Shown here piece by piece: positions 35,574 to 44,041 of a stretch of 64,000 bases of DNA; the stretch's first letter is position 1; the number at the start of each line of letters is the position of its first letter. The notes under the pieces are model-generated. The model saw nothing but the letters and a program-made list of their open reading frames with translations. It was not told where the DNA came from and searched no databases. A program made the translations under genes and the position numbers. The stretch covers positions 134,828-198,827 of the forward strand of contig JAFRRW010000013.1 of the NCBI GenBank assembly GCA_017427885.1, read 5' to 3'. This DNA is from Bacteroidales bacterium. Its GTDB lineage: Bacteria; Bacteroidota; Bacteroidia; Bacteroidales; UBA932.

Positions 35574-37339
35574 TCCACTACACCGAGCTTTATCCAGGAG
35601 CCGTCCGGGAAAAGGGTGTGCTCCGCCTTGACATAGTGGTTCCTGCGGGCGTGGAAGGGATTTGCAAGGAAGGTCTGGGGATTCATCGCCACGAGAGGGA
35701 ACCAGGAACCCTGGACCTGAACCTCCAGCGAATGTCCGGGCAGGAGTTCGTGACAGATGTCATTCATCGTAAAGGAGAGCTCGAAAGCCTTTCCTGGAAG
35801 CGTCGGGCGGGGTTTCGAGAAACCTTCCCTGAACCTTGCCGGCATCACGTCGGCCCTTATGAGCATCCTGCGGCCGTCGGAAGATACGTCTATCAGTTTG
35901 ACTACGAAATCGGCGTCGGTACCGGTCGTGGCCACCTTCAGGTGCACTTCCACGGGGCCGGCCAGGAAGGTCGAATCCTTTACGGGAAAGCCGTGAAATG
36001 ATATGACGTCATCGCGGAGGGAGGCGAAACCCTGGTCGCCGGCCATATACCCCCTGTCCCTGTCTTCGGTCGGGGATTCATAGTAAGGCACAGGATTGAA
36101 TGGGTCTGAAACCCAGGAGATCTTCCCCTCCCTTGCGGAGGACAGGGGAACGAGGTCTTTGCCGAAGAGCAGCGTTTTCCGGGAAGTCCCTTTAGGGGGC
36201 CATTCTCCTAGGGAGAGCCAGCGATCGTCCCAGGGGCCCCTGTCCTTCTCTTCGAAACTGTCGGGAACGGGGATGGACATCGAGGGGTAGGCCGTCACCC
36301 TGGCCGGTCCCGGGCCCTTGCCTTCGAGATATTTCGCGAAGAAGGGGTATTCTATGCTGTCCAGGAAATAATCCGAGGTGCCGCGGCCGAAAAAGGACGA
36401 ATCCAGACCGTCGTAGCCGGTCTTTTTCCAGGCGCCGTGGTACCAGGGGCCGAGGGAAAGGAAGACGTCGGCGTAGGAGTCGTCCATCAGCCTCCGGTAC
36501 GTTTCCAGAGGGCCGTAGCAGTCCTCTGCGTCGAATTCCCCTCCGACCACCAAAAAGGCGGCCTTGGCATCTTTCAACCTCAGGGAGGGGTTCCTGTCGT
36601 TCCAGAACTGGTCAAGGCAGGGATGCCTCATCGCCGCAGCCAGGAAAGGGAGGGAGCGGCTGGGGGTTCCCAGGAGCCTCTGAATCGACTTGCCCCTGAA
36701 GAATTCGTATATGTCACCCCTTGTGTTCAGGATTCCGCGTCCGTAATCCATCGTGGGATTTCTGTGACGGCGGAAAAACCAGCCTCCGAATCCGTACATG
36801 TCGGCCAGCATGAATGCGCCGTTGCGATGCATGTCGTCACCCCTGAACCAGTCCGTCACCGGTGCCTGGGGTGAGACCGCCTTTATCGCCGGATGGCCGC
36901 AGAGGCCGGCGATGGTGGCATAGAATCCGGGGTAGGAAATGCCTTTGACTCCGATATTTCCGTTGCATCCGGTGTTGGAAAGGATCCATTCGGCCGTGTC
37001 GAAGGTGTCCGTGGCTTCGTCGGTGCGTCCCTTTCCCAGGGGCCTGACGTTGGCGAAGGAACCCTCGCTCATAAAGCTTCCCCGGACGCACTGGTAAACG
37101 ATTATGTATGAGTTGACGGCGTAGTTCCTGTCCTGTATGCCCAAGGAGGGGGAGAACTCTTCCCCGTAGGGGGCGGTTCCGAAAGGAGTGCGGGTCATTA
37201 TCACCGGCCTGCCTTTCAGGGGAATTCCTCCTTCGACGGGCTCGTATATGGCCGTGAACAGCCTTACGCCGTCCCTCATCGGCACCATCTCTTCCCGCTT
37301 GCGGTAATGCTCAAGCAACCAGCCTTCGTTCAGTATCAT
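35570..37339 (-). CDS. CocE/NonD family hydrolase (X-Pro dipeptidyl-peptidase-like)
   Basis: 589 residues. The catalytic serine lies in GVKGISYPGFYA near residue 136, followed by a lid region and a C-terminal jelly-roll domain (about 380-585) typical of the X-Pro/cocaine esterase group. Family members cleave amides or esters; acylase and peptidase activities are both possible. No signal peptide is seen at the chosen ATG, so it appears cytoplasmic. The start overlaps the trmO stop by 4 bases. Confidence 0.85.
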   Translation of the reverse strand: MILNEGWLLEHYRKREEMVPMRDGVRLFTAIYEPVEGGIPLKGRPVIMTRTPFGTAPYGEEFSPSLGIQDRNYAVNSYIIVYQCVRGSFMSEGSFANVRPLGKGRTDEATDTFDTAEWILSNTGCNGNIGVKGISYPGFYATIAGLCGHPAIKAVSPQAPVTDWFRGDDMHRNGAFMLADMYGFGGWFFRRHRNPTMDYGRGILNTRGDIYEFFRGKSIQRLLGTPSRSLPFLAAAMRHPCLDQFWNDRNPSLRLKDAKAAFLVVGGEFDAEDCYGPLETYRRLMDDSYADVFLSLGPWYHGAWKKTGYDGLDSSFFGRGTSDYFLDSIEYPFFAKYLEGKGPGPARVTAYPSMSIPVPDSFEEKDRGPWDDRWLSLGEWPPKGTSRKTLLFGKDLVPLSSAREGKISWVSDPFNPVPYYESPTEDRDRGYMAGDQGFASLRDDVISFHGFPVKDSTFLAGPVEVHLKVATTGTDADFVVKLIDVSSDGRRMLIRADVMPARFREGFSKPRPTLPGKAFELSFTMNDICHELLPGHSLEVQVQGSWFPLVAMNPQTFLANPFHARRNHYVKAEHTLFPDGSWIKLGVVD

Positions 37340-38052
37340 GACTCGATCCCGGTTATTTCAGCCCTGCCCTCAGTCACCCTGAACCTGACCTGGCAGGGGC
37401 CGTATGACATCCCGTAGGTCTTCTCCGGGTCGTCCTGGTAATGGGGTCTGGGATCCTGGGCGATCAGGGCTGAGATTATCTCCCTCTCCCTTTCCGCATT
37501 ATTCCTGAACGCTTTTACCAGGCATTCCAGAGCTTTCTCGGAAAATGACACTTCAAGGGGTTTCCATTCCTCGCTGTCGGTGAAACCCGCCCTGGCTCCG
37601 GGATGGGAGTCGCAGTAGGGGACATAGGGCTTGATGTCGTAGATGGGCGTTCCGTCCATCAGGTCTCCCCCCGATACTTCGATCACGGGTCCTTCGGCGG
37701 TCTCGGCGATGCCGGAAATCTTTATCGAAGAGAGACCCAGGGAATTGGGCCTGAAAGGGGAGCGCGAGGCGAACACTCCTACCCGGCGGTTTCCTCCCAG
37801 CCTGGGAGGGCGTACAGTTGCACGGAATGCAGTCTTGTCGGCCGGGGCCGGCTCGCCCTGGACGTTCTCCGAGAATCCCCAGATAACCCACAGATAGTCA
37901 TATCCTTCCATACCCCTCAAGGCCTCCCTGTCCCGGTAGGCAGGGGTGAACTCGATCCTGCCCTTGAGGTCAGGTACGACTCCGCTCTGACGGGGTATCC
38001 CGAATTTTTCCTTCAAGGGACTGCGGAAATATGCTATGGGTTCGATGTGCAT
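37336..38052 (-). CDS. trmO: tRNA (N6-threonylcarbamoyladenosine37-N6)-methyltransferase TrmO
   Basis: 238 residues. The N-terminal domain (IEPIAYFRSPLKEKFGIPRQ) and the FASRSPFRPNSLGLSS segment are the hallmark of the TrmO/YaeB (TsaA) beta-barrel SAM methyltransferase. Acts on position 37 of tRNAs reading ACN-type codons. First gene of the pair with the CocE-like hydrolase. Its ATG lies only 4 bases after a TAATTTTG box. Confidence 0.94.
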   Translation of the reverse strand: MHIEPIAYFRSPLKEKFGIPRQSGVVPDLKGRIEFTPAYRDREALRGMEGYDYLWVIWGFSENVQGEPAPADKTAFRATVRPPRLGGNRRVGVFASRSPFRPNSLGLSSIKISGIAETAEGPVIEVSGGDLMDGTPIYDIKPYVPYCDSHPGARAGFTDSEEWKPLEVSFSEKALECLVKAFRNNAEREREIISALIAQDPRPHYQDDPEKTYGMSYGPCQVRFRVTEGRAEITGIES

Positions 38053-38056
38053 ATGG

Positions 38057-38064
38057 CAAAATTA
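38057..38064 (-). promoter_or_regulatory. -7 box directly in front of trmO (possible leaderless mRNA)
   Basis: The minus strand reads TAATTTTG, then CCAT, then the ATG at 38052. A start a few bases after the box would give an mRNA with no leader. It lies in the same short gap as the divergent box at 38077-38084. Confidence 0.45.
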
Positions 38065-38076
38065 GCAATTATTGGT

Positions 38077-38084
38077 TACATTTG
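38077..38084 (+). promoter_or_regulatory. -7 box directly in front of the M23 peptidase gene
   Basis: TACATTTG fits TAnnTTTG and ends 6 bases before the ATG at 38091. This supports that ATG over the longer frame starting at 38031, and suggests little or no leader. No clear -33 TTTG. Confidence 0.5.
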
Positions 38085-38090
38085 CATATT

Positions 38091-39329
38091 ATGAGAAGTC
38101 TGAAACCGATAACCGCGATAGTTTTTATTTTATCCGCATTAACCTTCATTTCAACATCTTCCTGCCACAGGAAAGGTTCAGCTCCGGCAGCTCCCGAACA
38201 AAATGACACTATCCTTCCCCTCGGGTTCCTGGAGGATACCCTCGTGATGGTCGACGACGTGGTGAAGAGTGGGGAAACCTTCACTGGTCTTATGACCAGG
38301 TTCGGAATGTCTTCCCAGGACGCGTGGCTCCTCTCGCAAAGATGCGACTCTATTTTCGATGCCAGGAAAATCAGGGCCGGGAACCCGCTGACAGCATATT
38401 ACAACGCCGATACGACCGAAGGAAAACGGCTTGAATATGTCGTATACAATGCCGACAAGGCCCATCTTACGGTTTTCCGCTGCGCCGATTCCATAGGCGT
38501 CTGGAATGTCGAGAAACCGATAGAGACCAGGCAGGAATATGCCGACGTCACCATAAACACTTCCCTTTGGAACGATATGACCGCCGCAGGAGCCTCTCCT
38601 CTCCTGATAACTTCGCTGGCGGAGATCTACGCCTGGACGGTGGACTTCTTCGGCCTTCAGAAAGGGGACCGTTTCAGGATTCTATATTCCGATTCCTGGT
38701 GCGAAGGGGAACTGATGTCGGTCGACACCATCTATTTCGCCGTGTTCAACAGGGACAACCTCGAACAGCCGGCCATACTGTATGACCAGGGGGACGGTGG
38801 CAACCAGTATTGGAATGAAAAGGGGGAGAGCCTCAGGAAAGCCTTCCTCAAGGCTCCTCTGAAATTCACCCGCATTTCATCCACCTTCTCATATCATCGC
38901 CGCCATCCCATCACCGGCCAGGTAAGGGCCCATACGGCAGTGGATTACGCCGCTCCCGCCGGGACTCCCGTGATGACCATAGGCGACGGTACCGTGATCA
39001 GCGCCGGCTGGGCCGGGGGAGGAGGCAACACCGTCAAGATACGCCATAATTCCATGTACACCACGGCCTACCTCCATCTTTCGAGATATGCAAAGGGCAT
39101 CAAGGCCGGAGCGAGGGTCAGGCAGGGGGATGTGATCGGCTACGTGGGTTCCACCGGAATGTCCACCGGGCCGCACCTGGATTTCAGGGTGTGGAAGAAC
39201 GGGACGCCGGTCGATCCCTTAAAGCTGGAATCACCCAAGGAGGACCCGATCCTGCCGGAGAACCTTCCTGCACTGGATTCCGTTTACAGGATGTACAAGG
39301 CCAGGGTGGATTCCATCTCCGGCCGATAG
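38091..39329 (+). CDS. M23 family metallopeptidase (peptidoglycan endopeptidase-like)
   Basis: About 412 residues. A signal sequence (about 1-23, ending FISTSSC, so possibly a lipoprotein) is followed by a LysM/OapA-like region and a C-terminal LytM domain. Zinc ligands are seen in RAHTAVDYAAPAGTP (His and Asp near residue 281). The second motif reads GPHLDFRVW where classical LytM enzymes have HLH, so the catalytic second histidine is Asp here. The protein may have altered or lost activity. Likely role: peptidoglycan remodelling. Divergent from trmO. Confidence 0.88.
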   Translation: MRSLKPITAIVFILSALTFISTSSCHRKGSAPAAPEQNDTILPLGFLEDTLVMVDDVVKSGETFTGLMTRFGMSSQDAWLLSQRCDSIFDARKIRAGNPLTAYYNADTTEGKRLEYVVYNADKAHLTVFRCADSIGVWNVEKPIETRQEYADVTINTSLWNDMTAAGASPLLITSLAEIYAWTVDFFGLQKGDRFRILYSDSWCEGELMSVDTIYFAVFNRDNLEQPAILYDQGDGGNQYWNEKGESLRKAFLKAPLKFTRISSTFSYHRRHPITGQVRAHTAVDYAAPAGTPVMTIGDGTVISAGWAGGGGNTVKIRHNSMYTTAYLHLSRYAKGIKAGARVRQGDVIGYVGSTGMSTGPHLDFRVWKNGTPVDPLKLESPKEDPILPENLPALDSVYRMYKARVDSISGR

Positions 39330-39349
39330 GGATCTCATCTTTGGAATTG

Positions 39350-39386
39350 AAGGATTTTTTATTATTATTGTAAGAAAACCTTTTTT
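39350..39386 (+). terminator. Weak intrinsic terminator after the M23 gene
   Basis: AAGG(A)TTTT (39350-39358) pairs with AAAACCTT (39375-39382) with one bulged base and a 16-base loop, followed by four T. AT-rich stem, so support is modest. It lies 20 bases past the stop. Confidence 0.4.
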
Positions 39387-39411
39387 GAATAATCAATTAT
39401 ATCATTTATTT

Positions 39412-41064
39412 ATGCGTAGGTTATTAATCGTCTTGGCCCTTGCCCTGGTTGCGACCCCCCAGGGCGTCTTAGCCACCATCCCTGAAAAGGTAAAACCCAC
39501 GAAGAATCTCGTTCTGATGATCTCTGACGGCACTTCCATCGGACTCCTGTCCACGGCCCGCTGGTATCACAGATATATGACGGATTCCCTTGACTGGTCG
39601 CTTAACATCGATCCCTACCTCTGCGGTCTGGTCCAGAGCCGGCTGTCAGACGCCATCATCCCCGATTCCGCCCCGGCAATGTCCGGTTACGTGACCGGTA
39701 TCCCTTCTCGTGTGGGCAACCTGTCGATTTATCCCGATCCCCATCCAGGACAGGACGTCCTTCCTACGGAGCCCGCAATGGCTTACCATCCGGCCGTAAC
39801 CATCCTGGAGGCCACCAAGACCGAACTCGGCAAGGCTTCCGGACTTGTGTTCACCTGCCATCTCGACCACGCCACCCCTGCTGCCTGCGCCTCCCATACC
39901 GCATCCAGGGGCCGTTCCAACGACATTACCTGGCAGATGGTCTCCAATGACGTCGATATCCTTTTCGGAGGCGGCAACCGCTATGTCACTCCGCAGATGG
40001 AGCCTGTCCTGCAGAATGCCGGCATCAAGCTCTTCCGTGATGATTATGCTGGATTCAAGGCCATAAAGAGCGGAAAGAACTGGGCCCTGTTCGATCCGAG
40101 TGACACCCAGTACGAACTCGACAGGGACCCCGAGAGGGAGCCTTCCCTTTCGGAGATGACAGGAAAGGCCCTCGAGGTGCTTTCGAAGAACAAGAATGGT
40201 TTCTTCCTGATGGTCGAGGGCAGCAAGGTGGACGGCGGGGCCCATTCTAAAGATGTCGCCGCGACCGTCACCGAGTTCATAGAGTTCGACAAGGCCGTGG
40301 GCAAGGCGATTGAATTCGCAAAGAAGAACGGCAACACCACCGTCGTGGTCCTTTCCGACCACGGCAACTCGGGAATCACCCTGGGCGACGCCCGTTACAG
40401 CGGTTATTCCAGCAAGGGCCTCGACTCGATGTTCGTGTATATGAAGGATTATAAGGCGACCGCCCCTACTCTTACCCGTATGGTGGCCCAGAACAAGGAT
40501 CCCGAGGGAATCAAAGCCATTTTCAAGGAGAAGATGAACATAGACCTCAAGCCCATAGAACTCGACGGCATCCTGGCCTCACTTGACAGAAGGGAAAGCG
40601 ACTATATGAAGATTTCCGGCTCCCGGAACCTTCAGAGCGTCATTGCTTCCATAATGCAGTCCAGGACCCACATCGGTTTCACCAGCGGCAACCATACCGG
40701 AGAGGACGTTTATCTGGCGGTGTACAATCCCCGCGGACAGAGGCCGTCAGGAATCATCACCAACACCGACCTCAACAACTATATGTGCAAGGTGATGGGC
40801 CTCAAGACCGACCTCAGGACCCTGAGCATCAGGGACTTCTCTAAGGCGGCGGACGTGTTCCCCGGCTGTTCGCTCAGCGTCGAGAAGGAGGGCGAATATC
40901 CCATCCTTACCGTCACCGGCAATGGTCACACCCTTGTGATTCCGGCCTGGCACTCGACCTATACCCTTGACGGCAGGCCTGTCTCCACGCCCCATCCTGC
41001 GGTATATATGGTTGAGAACGACACGTTCTATGTGTCAACTACCCTCGGCAAGTTGATGAAATAG
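39412..41064 (+). CDS. Alkaline phosphatase (PhoA family), secreted
   Basis: About 550 residues. The signal peptide covers about residues 1-21 (ending GVLA). MISDGTSIG carries the first metal-binding Asp. The nucleophile serine region is PDSAPAMSGYVTG near residue 85. Further metal ligands lie in FTCHLDHATPA, EGSKVDGGAHSKD and SDHGNSG. Releases phosphate from monoesters in the periplasm. The ATG at 39412 was chosen over an in-frame start nine codons upstream because the signal peptide begins there. No phosphate-starvation box was recognised. Confidence 0.93.
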   Translation: MRRLLIVLALALVATPQGVLATIPEKVKPTKNLVLMISDGTSIGLLSTARWYHRYMTDSLDWSLNIDPYLCGLVQSRLSDAIIPDSAPAMSGYVTGIPSRVGNLSIYPDPHPGQDVLPTEPAMAYHPAVTILEATKTELGKASGLVFTCHLDHATPAACASHTASRGRSNDITWQMVSNDVDILFGGGNRYVTPQMEPVLQNAGIKLFRDDYAGFKAIKSGKNWALFDPSDTQYELDRDPEREPSLSEMTGKALEVLSKNKNGFFLMVEGSKVDGGAHSKDVAATVTEFIEFDKAVGKAIEFAKKNGNTTVVVLSDHGNSGITLGDARYSGYSSKGLDSMFVYMKDYKATAPTLTRMVAQNKDPEGIKAIFKEKMNIDLKPIELDGILASLDRRESDYMKISGSRNLQSVIASIMQSRTHIGFTSGNHTGEDVYLAVYNPRGQRPSGIITNTDLNNYMCKVMGLKTDLRTLSIRDFSKAADVFPGCSLSVEKEGEYPILTVTGNGHTLVIPAWHSTYTLDGRPVSTPHPAVYMVENDTFYVSTTLGKLMK

Positions 41065-41066
41065 AA

Positions 41067-42335
41067 ATGCTTTACTACGAAAGAGGTTCCAGGGAGGACG
41101 TCATTTCACCGCAGGAGGTGAGGGACGCCCTCCGTGGCGTTTTCGACGGGTTTGGACCGCGGAAACGTGTGCTTGCGATACCCCCGGATTTCACCAGGCT
41201 GAATTCCTATGCCGGGGAGATTACCTCGATGGTCCAGGATTATTACGGCGAGGCCCTTACCGATGTCCTTCCCGCGCTGGGAACGCACACGGCAATGACC
41301 GGCGACCAGATCAGGACCATGTTCCGCGGCGTGCCCGAAAGCAAGTTCCGGGTACACGACTGGAGGAACGGGGTGGAGACCGTAGGGAAGGTCCCCGCCT
41401 CTTACATCGAGGAGGTCTCCGAAGGCAGGCTCCATTACGGGATGAAGGCCCAGGTGAACAGGATGCTCCTGGACCCCTCTTTCGACCTTATGCTCTCCAT
41501 CGGCCAGGTAGTGCCCCACGAGGTGGCCGGGATGGCCAATTACACCAAGAACATTTTCGTAGGAGTCGGCGGTTCGGATTTCATCAACAAGAGTCATTTC
41601 ATCGGGGCCAGCTACGGCCTTGAAAGGATAATGGGCAGGGCAGGAGGTCCCGTGAGGGAAGTCTTCGAGTATGCCCGCACCCGTTTCATTCCCGATCTGC
41701 CCATCATCTATGTTCTCACCGTAAGGGCCAAGGAAAATGGGGAGATGGTCACCAAGGGCCTTTTCATCGGGGATGACTTCGAGTGCTTCAGGAAGGCCTG
41801 CGAACTGTCCTTGGAGACGAATTTCATAATGGTGGAAAAGCCGATACGCAAATGCCTGGTCTGGCTGGACCCTGCCGAGTTCAAGAGCACCTGGCTTGGG
41901 AACAAGGCCGTGTACCGCACCAGGATGGCCCTAGCCGACGGGGCGGAACTGATCATCCTGGCTCCCGCCCTGAAGGAGTTCGGTGAAGATCCAGCCATCG
42001 ACCGCCTTATCAGGAAATACGGCTACAAGGGGACTCCACATACCCTTGAGTGTACGGAAAGGAACGCTGAACTCAGGGAGAACCTCGGGGCCTCGGCCCA
42101 TCTCATCCACGGTTCCTCGGAGGGCAGGTTCAGCATAACCTACGCTCCCGGTCCGGGAATGTCGAAGGAGGAGATCGAGGGCGTTGGATACTGTTGGGGA
42201 GACCTTGAAGCCCTGATTTCCAAGTATTATCCCGACACTCTCCAGGACGGCTGGAACGTAGTCGATGGGGAAGAGATATACTTCATTTCAAATCCGGCCC
42301 TGGGCCTTTGGGCGCACCGGAGCAGATTCGTTTAG
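41067..42335 (+). CDS. LarA-like (DUF2088) nickel-pincer-type racemase/epimerase
   Basis: 422 residues. The N-terminal part has IPPDFTRLNS and LGTHTAM (LarA: GTHRxM) near residue 73. The central PHEVAGMANYTKN segment holds a lysine near 160 at the position that binds the pincer nucleotide in lactate racemase. This suggests a 2-hydroxy-acid racemase or epimerase needing the nickel cofactor made by LarB, LarC and LarE. None of those genes is in the window. It starts 2 bases after the phosphatase stop. Substrate not predictable. Confidence 0.82.
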   Translation: MLYYERGSREDVISPQEVRDALRGVFDGFGPRKRVLAIPPDFTRLNSYAGEITSMVQDYYGEALTDVLPALGTHTAMTGDQIRTMFRGVPESKFRVHDWRNGVETVGKVPASYIEEVSEGRLHYGMKAQVNRMLLDPSFDLMLSIGQVVPHEVAGMANYTKNIFVGVGGSDFINKSHFIGASYGLERIMGRAGGPVREVFEYARTRFIPDLPIIYVLTVRAKENGEMVTKGLFIGDDFECFRKACELSLETNFIMVEKPIRKCLVWLDPAEFKSTWLGNKAVYRTRMALADGAELIILAPALKEFGEDPAIDRLIRKYGYKGTPHTLECTERNAELRENLGASAHLIHGSSEGRFSITYAPGPGMSKEEIEGVGYCWGDLEALISKYYPDTLQDGWNVVDGEEIYFISNPALGLWAHRSRFV

Positions 42336-42339
42336 TTAT

Positions 42340-44031
42340 ATGGAAAAAGACGACAGGAAGATCATATTCTCGATGGTCGGGGTGAGCAAGATCATCCCTT
42401 CGAGCAACAAGACCCTTATTAAAGACATCTACCTTTCATTCTTCTACGGGGCCAAGATCGGAATCATCGGTCTCAACGGAGCCGGAAAGTCCACCCTGAT
42501 GAAGATAATCGCCGGGATTGAAAAGCCCACCAGGGGAGAGGTCGTCTTTGCGCCTGGGTACTCCGTGGGGTATCTCGAGCAGGACCCGTATTTGGATCCG
42601 GACAAGACGGTGAAGGAGATCGTACAGGAAGGAGTCCAGGAGGCGGTGGACCTTCTTGCCGAATATGAGGAAATCAACAACAGTTTCGCCCTTCCGGAGT
42701 ATTACGAGGATCCGGACAAGATGCAGAAACTGATGGACCGCCAGGCTGAGGTGCAGACCAGGATAGACGCCTGCGACGCCTGGAGTCTCGATTCCAAGCT
42801 CGAAAGGGCGATGGATGCCCTCCGCTGCCCTCCTGACGACCAATTGGCTGCCAGCCTGAGCGGGGGAGAGAGAAGGCGCGTGGCGCTTTGCCGTCTGCTC
42901 CTGCAGAAACCTGACGTGCTCTTGCTGGACGAGCCAACCAACCATCTGGACGCAGAATCAATCGACTGGCTGGAACAGCATCTCCAGCAATATGAGGGCA
43001 CCGTGATAGCCGTCACTCACGACCGTTATTTCCTCGACCACGTGGCCGGCTGGATCCTCGAACTGGACCGTGGGGAGGGGATTCCCTGGCAGGGAAACTA
43101 TTCCAGCTGGCTGGACCAGAAGACGAAGCGGCTGGCTATGGAGGAGAAGACCGAGAGCAAGCGTCGCAAGACCCTCCAGAGGGAGTTGGAATGGATACAT
43201 ATGGCCCCCAAAGCCCGCCAGGCCAAGGGGAAGGCCCGTCTCAACAGTTACAACAGGCTGCTCGAGGAGGGCGTGAAGGAGAAGGAGGAGAAACTGGAGA
43301 TATTCATCCCCAACGGTCCCCGTCTCGGCAGCAAAGTCATCGAGGCCAGCCACGTACGCAAGGCTTATGGCGACAAGCTGCTTTATGAGGACCTCAATTT
43401 CGTCCTTCCTCCAAACGGTATCGTCGGCGTCATCGGCCCAAACGGAGCCGGCAAGACCACGCTTTTCCGCCTGATAATGGGCCTGGATACCCCGGATGCC
43501 GGTACCTTCGAAGTGGGTGACACGGTGAAACTCGCCTATGTTGACCAGCAGCACACCAGCATCGATCCGGAAAAGAGCATCTACGAGGTGATATCAGGAG
43601 GGAACGAGTTCTTGAGGATGGGAGGAAGGGACATAAACGCCAGGGCCTACCTGGCCAGGTTCAATTTCTCCGGAGGAGACCAGCAGAAACTCTGCGGAGC
43701 CCTTTCGGGAGGTGAGAGGAACCGCCTCCAGCTGGCCCTGGCCCTGAAGGAGGAAGGCAATGTCCTCCTCCTTGACGAGCCTACCAACGACATAGACGTC
43801 AATACCTTGCGTGCCTTGGAAGAGGCCCTGGACGACTTCGCCGGCTGCGCCGTGATCATCAGCCACGACCGTTGGTTCCTCGACCGTATCTGCACCCACA
43901 TCCTCGCCTTCGAGGGAGATTCCCAGGTGTATTTCTTCGAAGGGTCCTATTCCGAATACGAGCAGAACAAACTCGCCCGCCTCGGCCAGACCGAGCCGAA
44001 GCGGGTGAAGTATCGCAAACTGATGGAGTAG
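42340..44031 (+). CDS. ettA: Energy-dependent translational throttle protein EttA (ABC-F)
   Basis: 563 residues, close to the 555 of E. coli EttA. Two ABC domains with no membrane part: GLNGAGKSTL with LSGGERRRVALCR and LLLDEPTNHLD; GPNGAGKTTL with LSGGERNRLQLAL and LLLDEPTNDID. The N-terminal KIIFSMVGVSKIIPSSNKTL and the arm region are EttA-like. It binds the ribosomal E site and gates entry into elongation by ATP/ADP ratio. The start 4 bases after the LarA-like stop was chosen over an in-frame start 25 codons inside that gene. Confidence 0.94.
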   Translation: MEKDDRKIIFSMVGVSKIIPSSNKTLIKDIYLSFFYGAKIGIIGLNGAGKSTLMKIIAGIEKPTRGEVVFAPGYSVGYLEQDPYLDPDKTVKEIVQEGVQEAVDLLAEYEEINNSFALPEYYEDPDKMQKLMDRQAEVQTRIDACDAWSLDSKLERAMDALRCPPDDQLAASLSGGERRRVALCRLLLQKPDVLLLDEPTNHLDAESIDWLEQHLQQYEGTVIAVTHDRYFLDHVAGWILELDRGEGIPWQGNYSSWLDQKTKRLAMEEKTESKRRKTLQRELEWIHMAPKARQAKGKARLNSYNRLLEEGVKEKEEKLEIFIPNGPRLGSKVIEASHVRKAYGDKLLYEDLNFVLPPNGIVGVIGPNGAGKTTLFRLIMGLDTPDAGTFEVGDTVKLAYVDQQHTSIDPEKSIYEVISGGNEFLRMGGRDINARAYLARFNFSGGDQQKLCGALSGGERNRLQLALALKEEGNVLLLDEPTNDIDVNTLRALEEALDDFAGCAVIISHDRWFLDRICTHILAFEGDSQVYFFEGSYSEYEQNKLARLGQTEPKRVKYRKLME

Positions 44032-44041
44032 GAAGTCGTCC

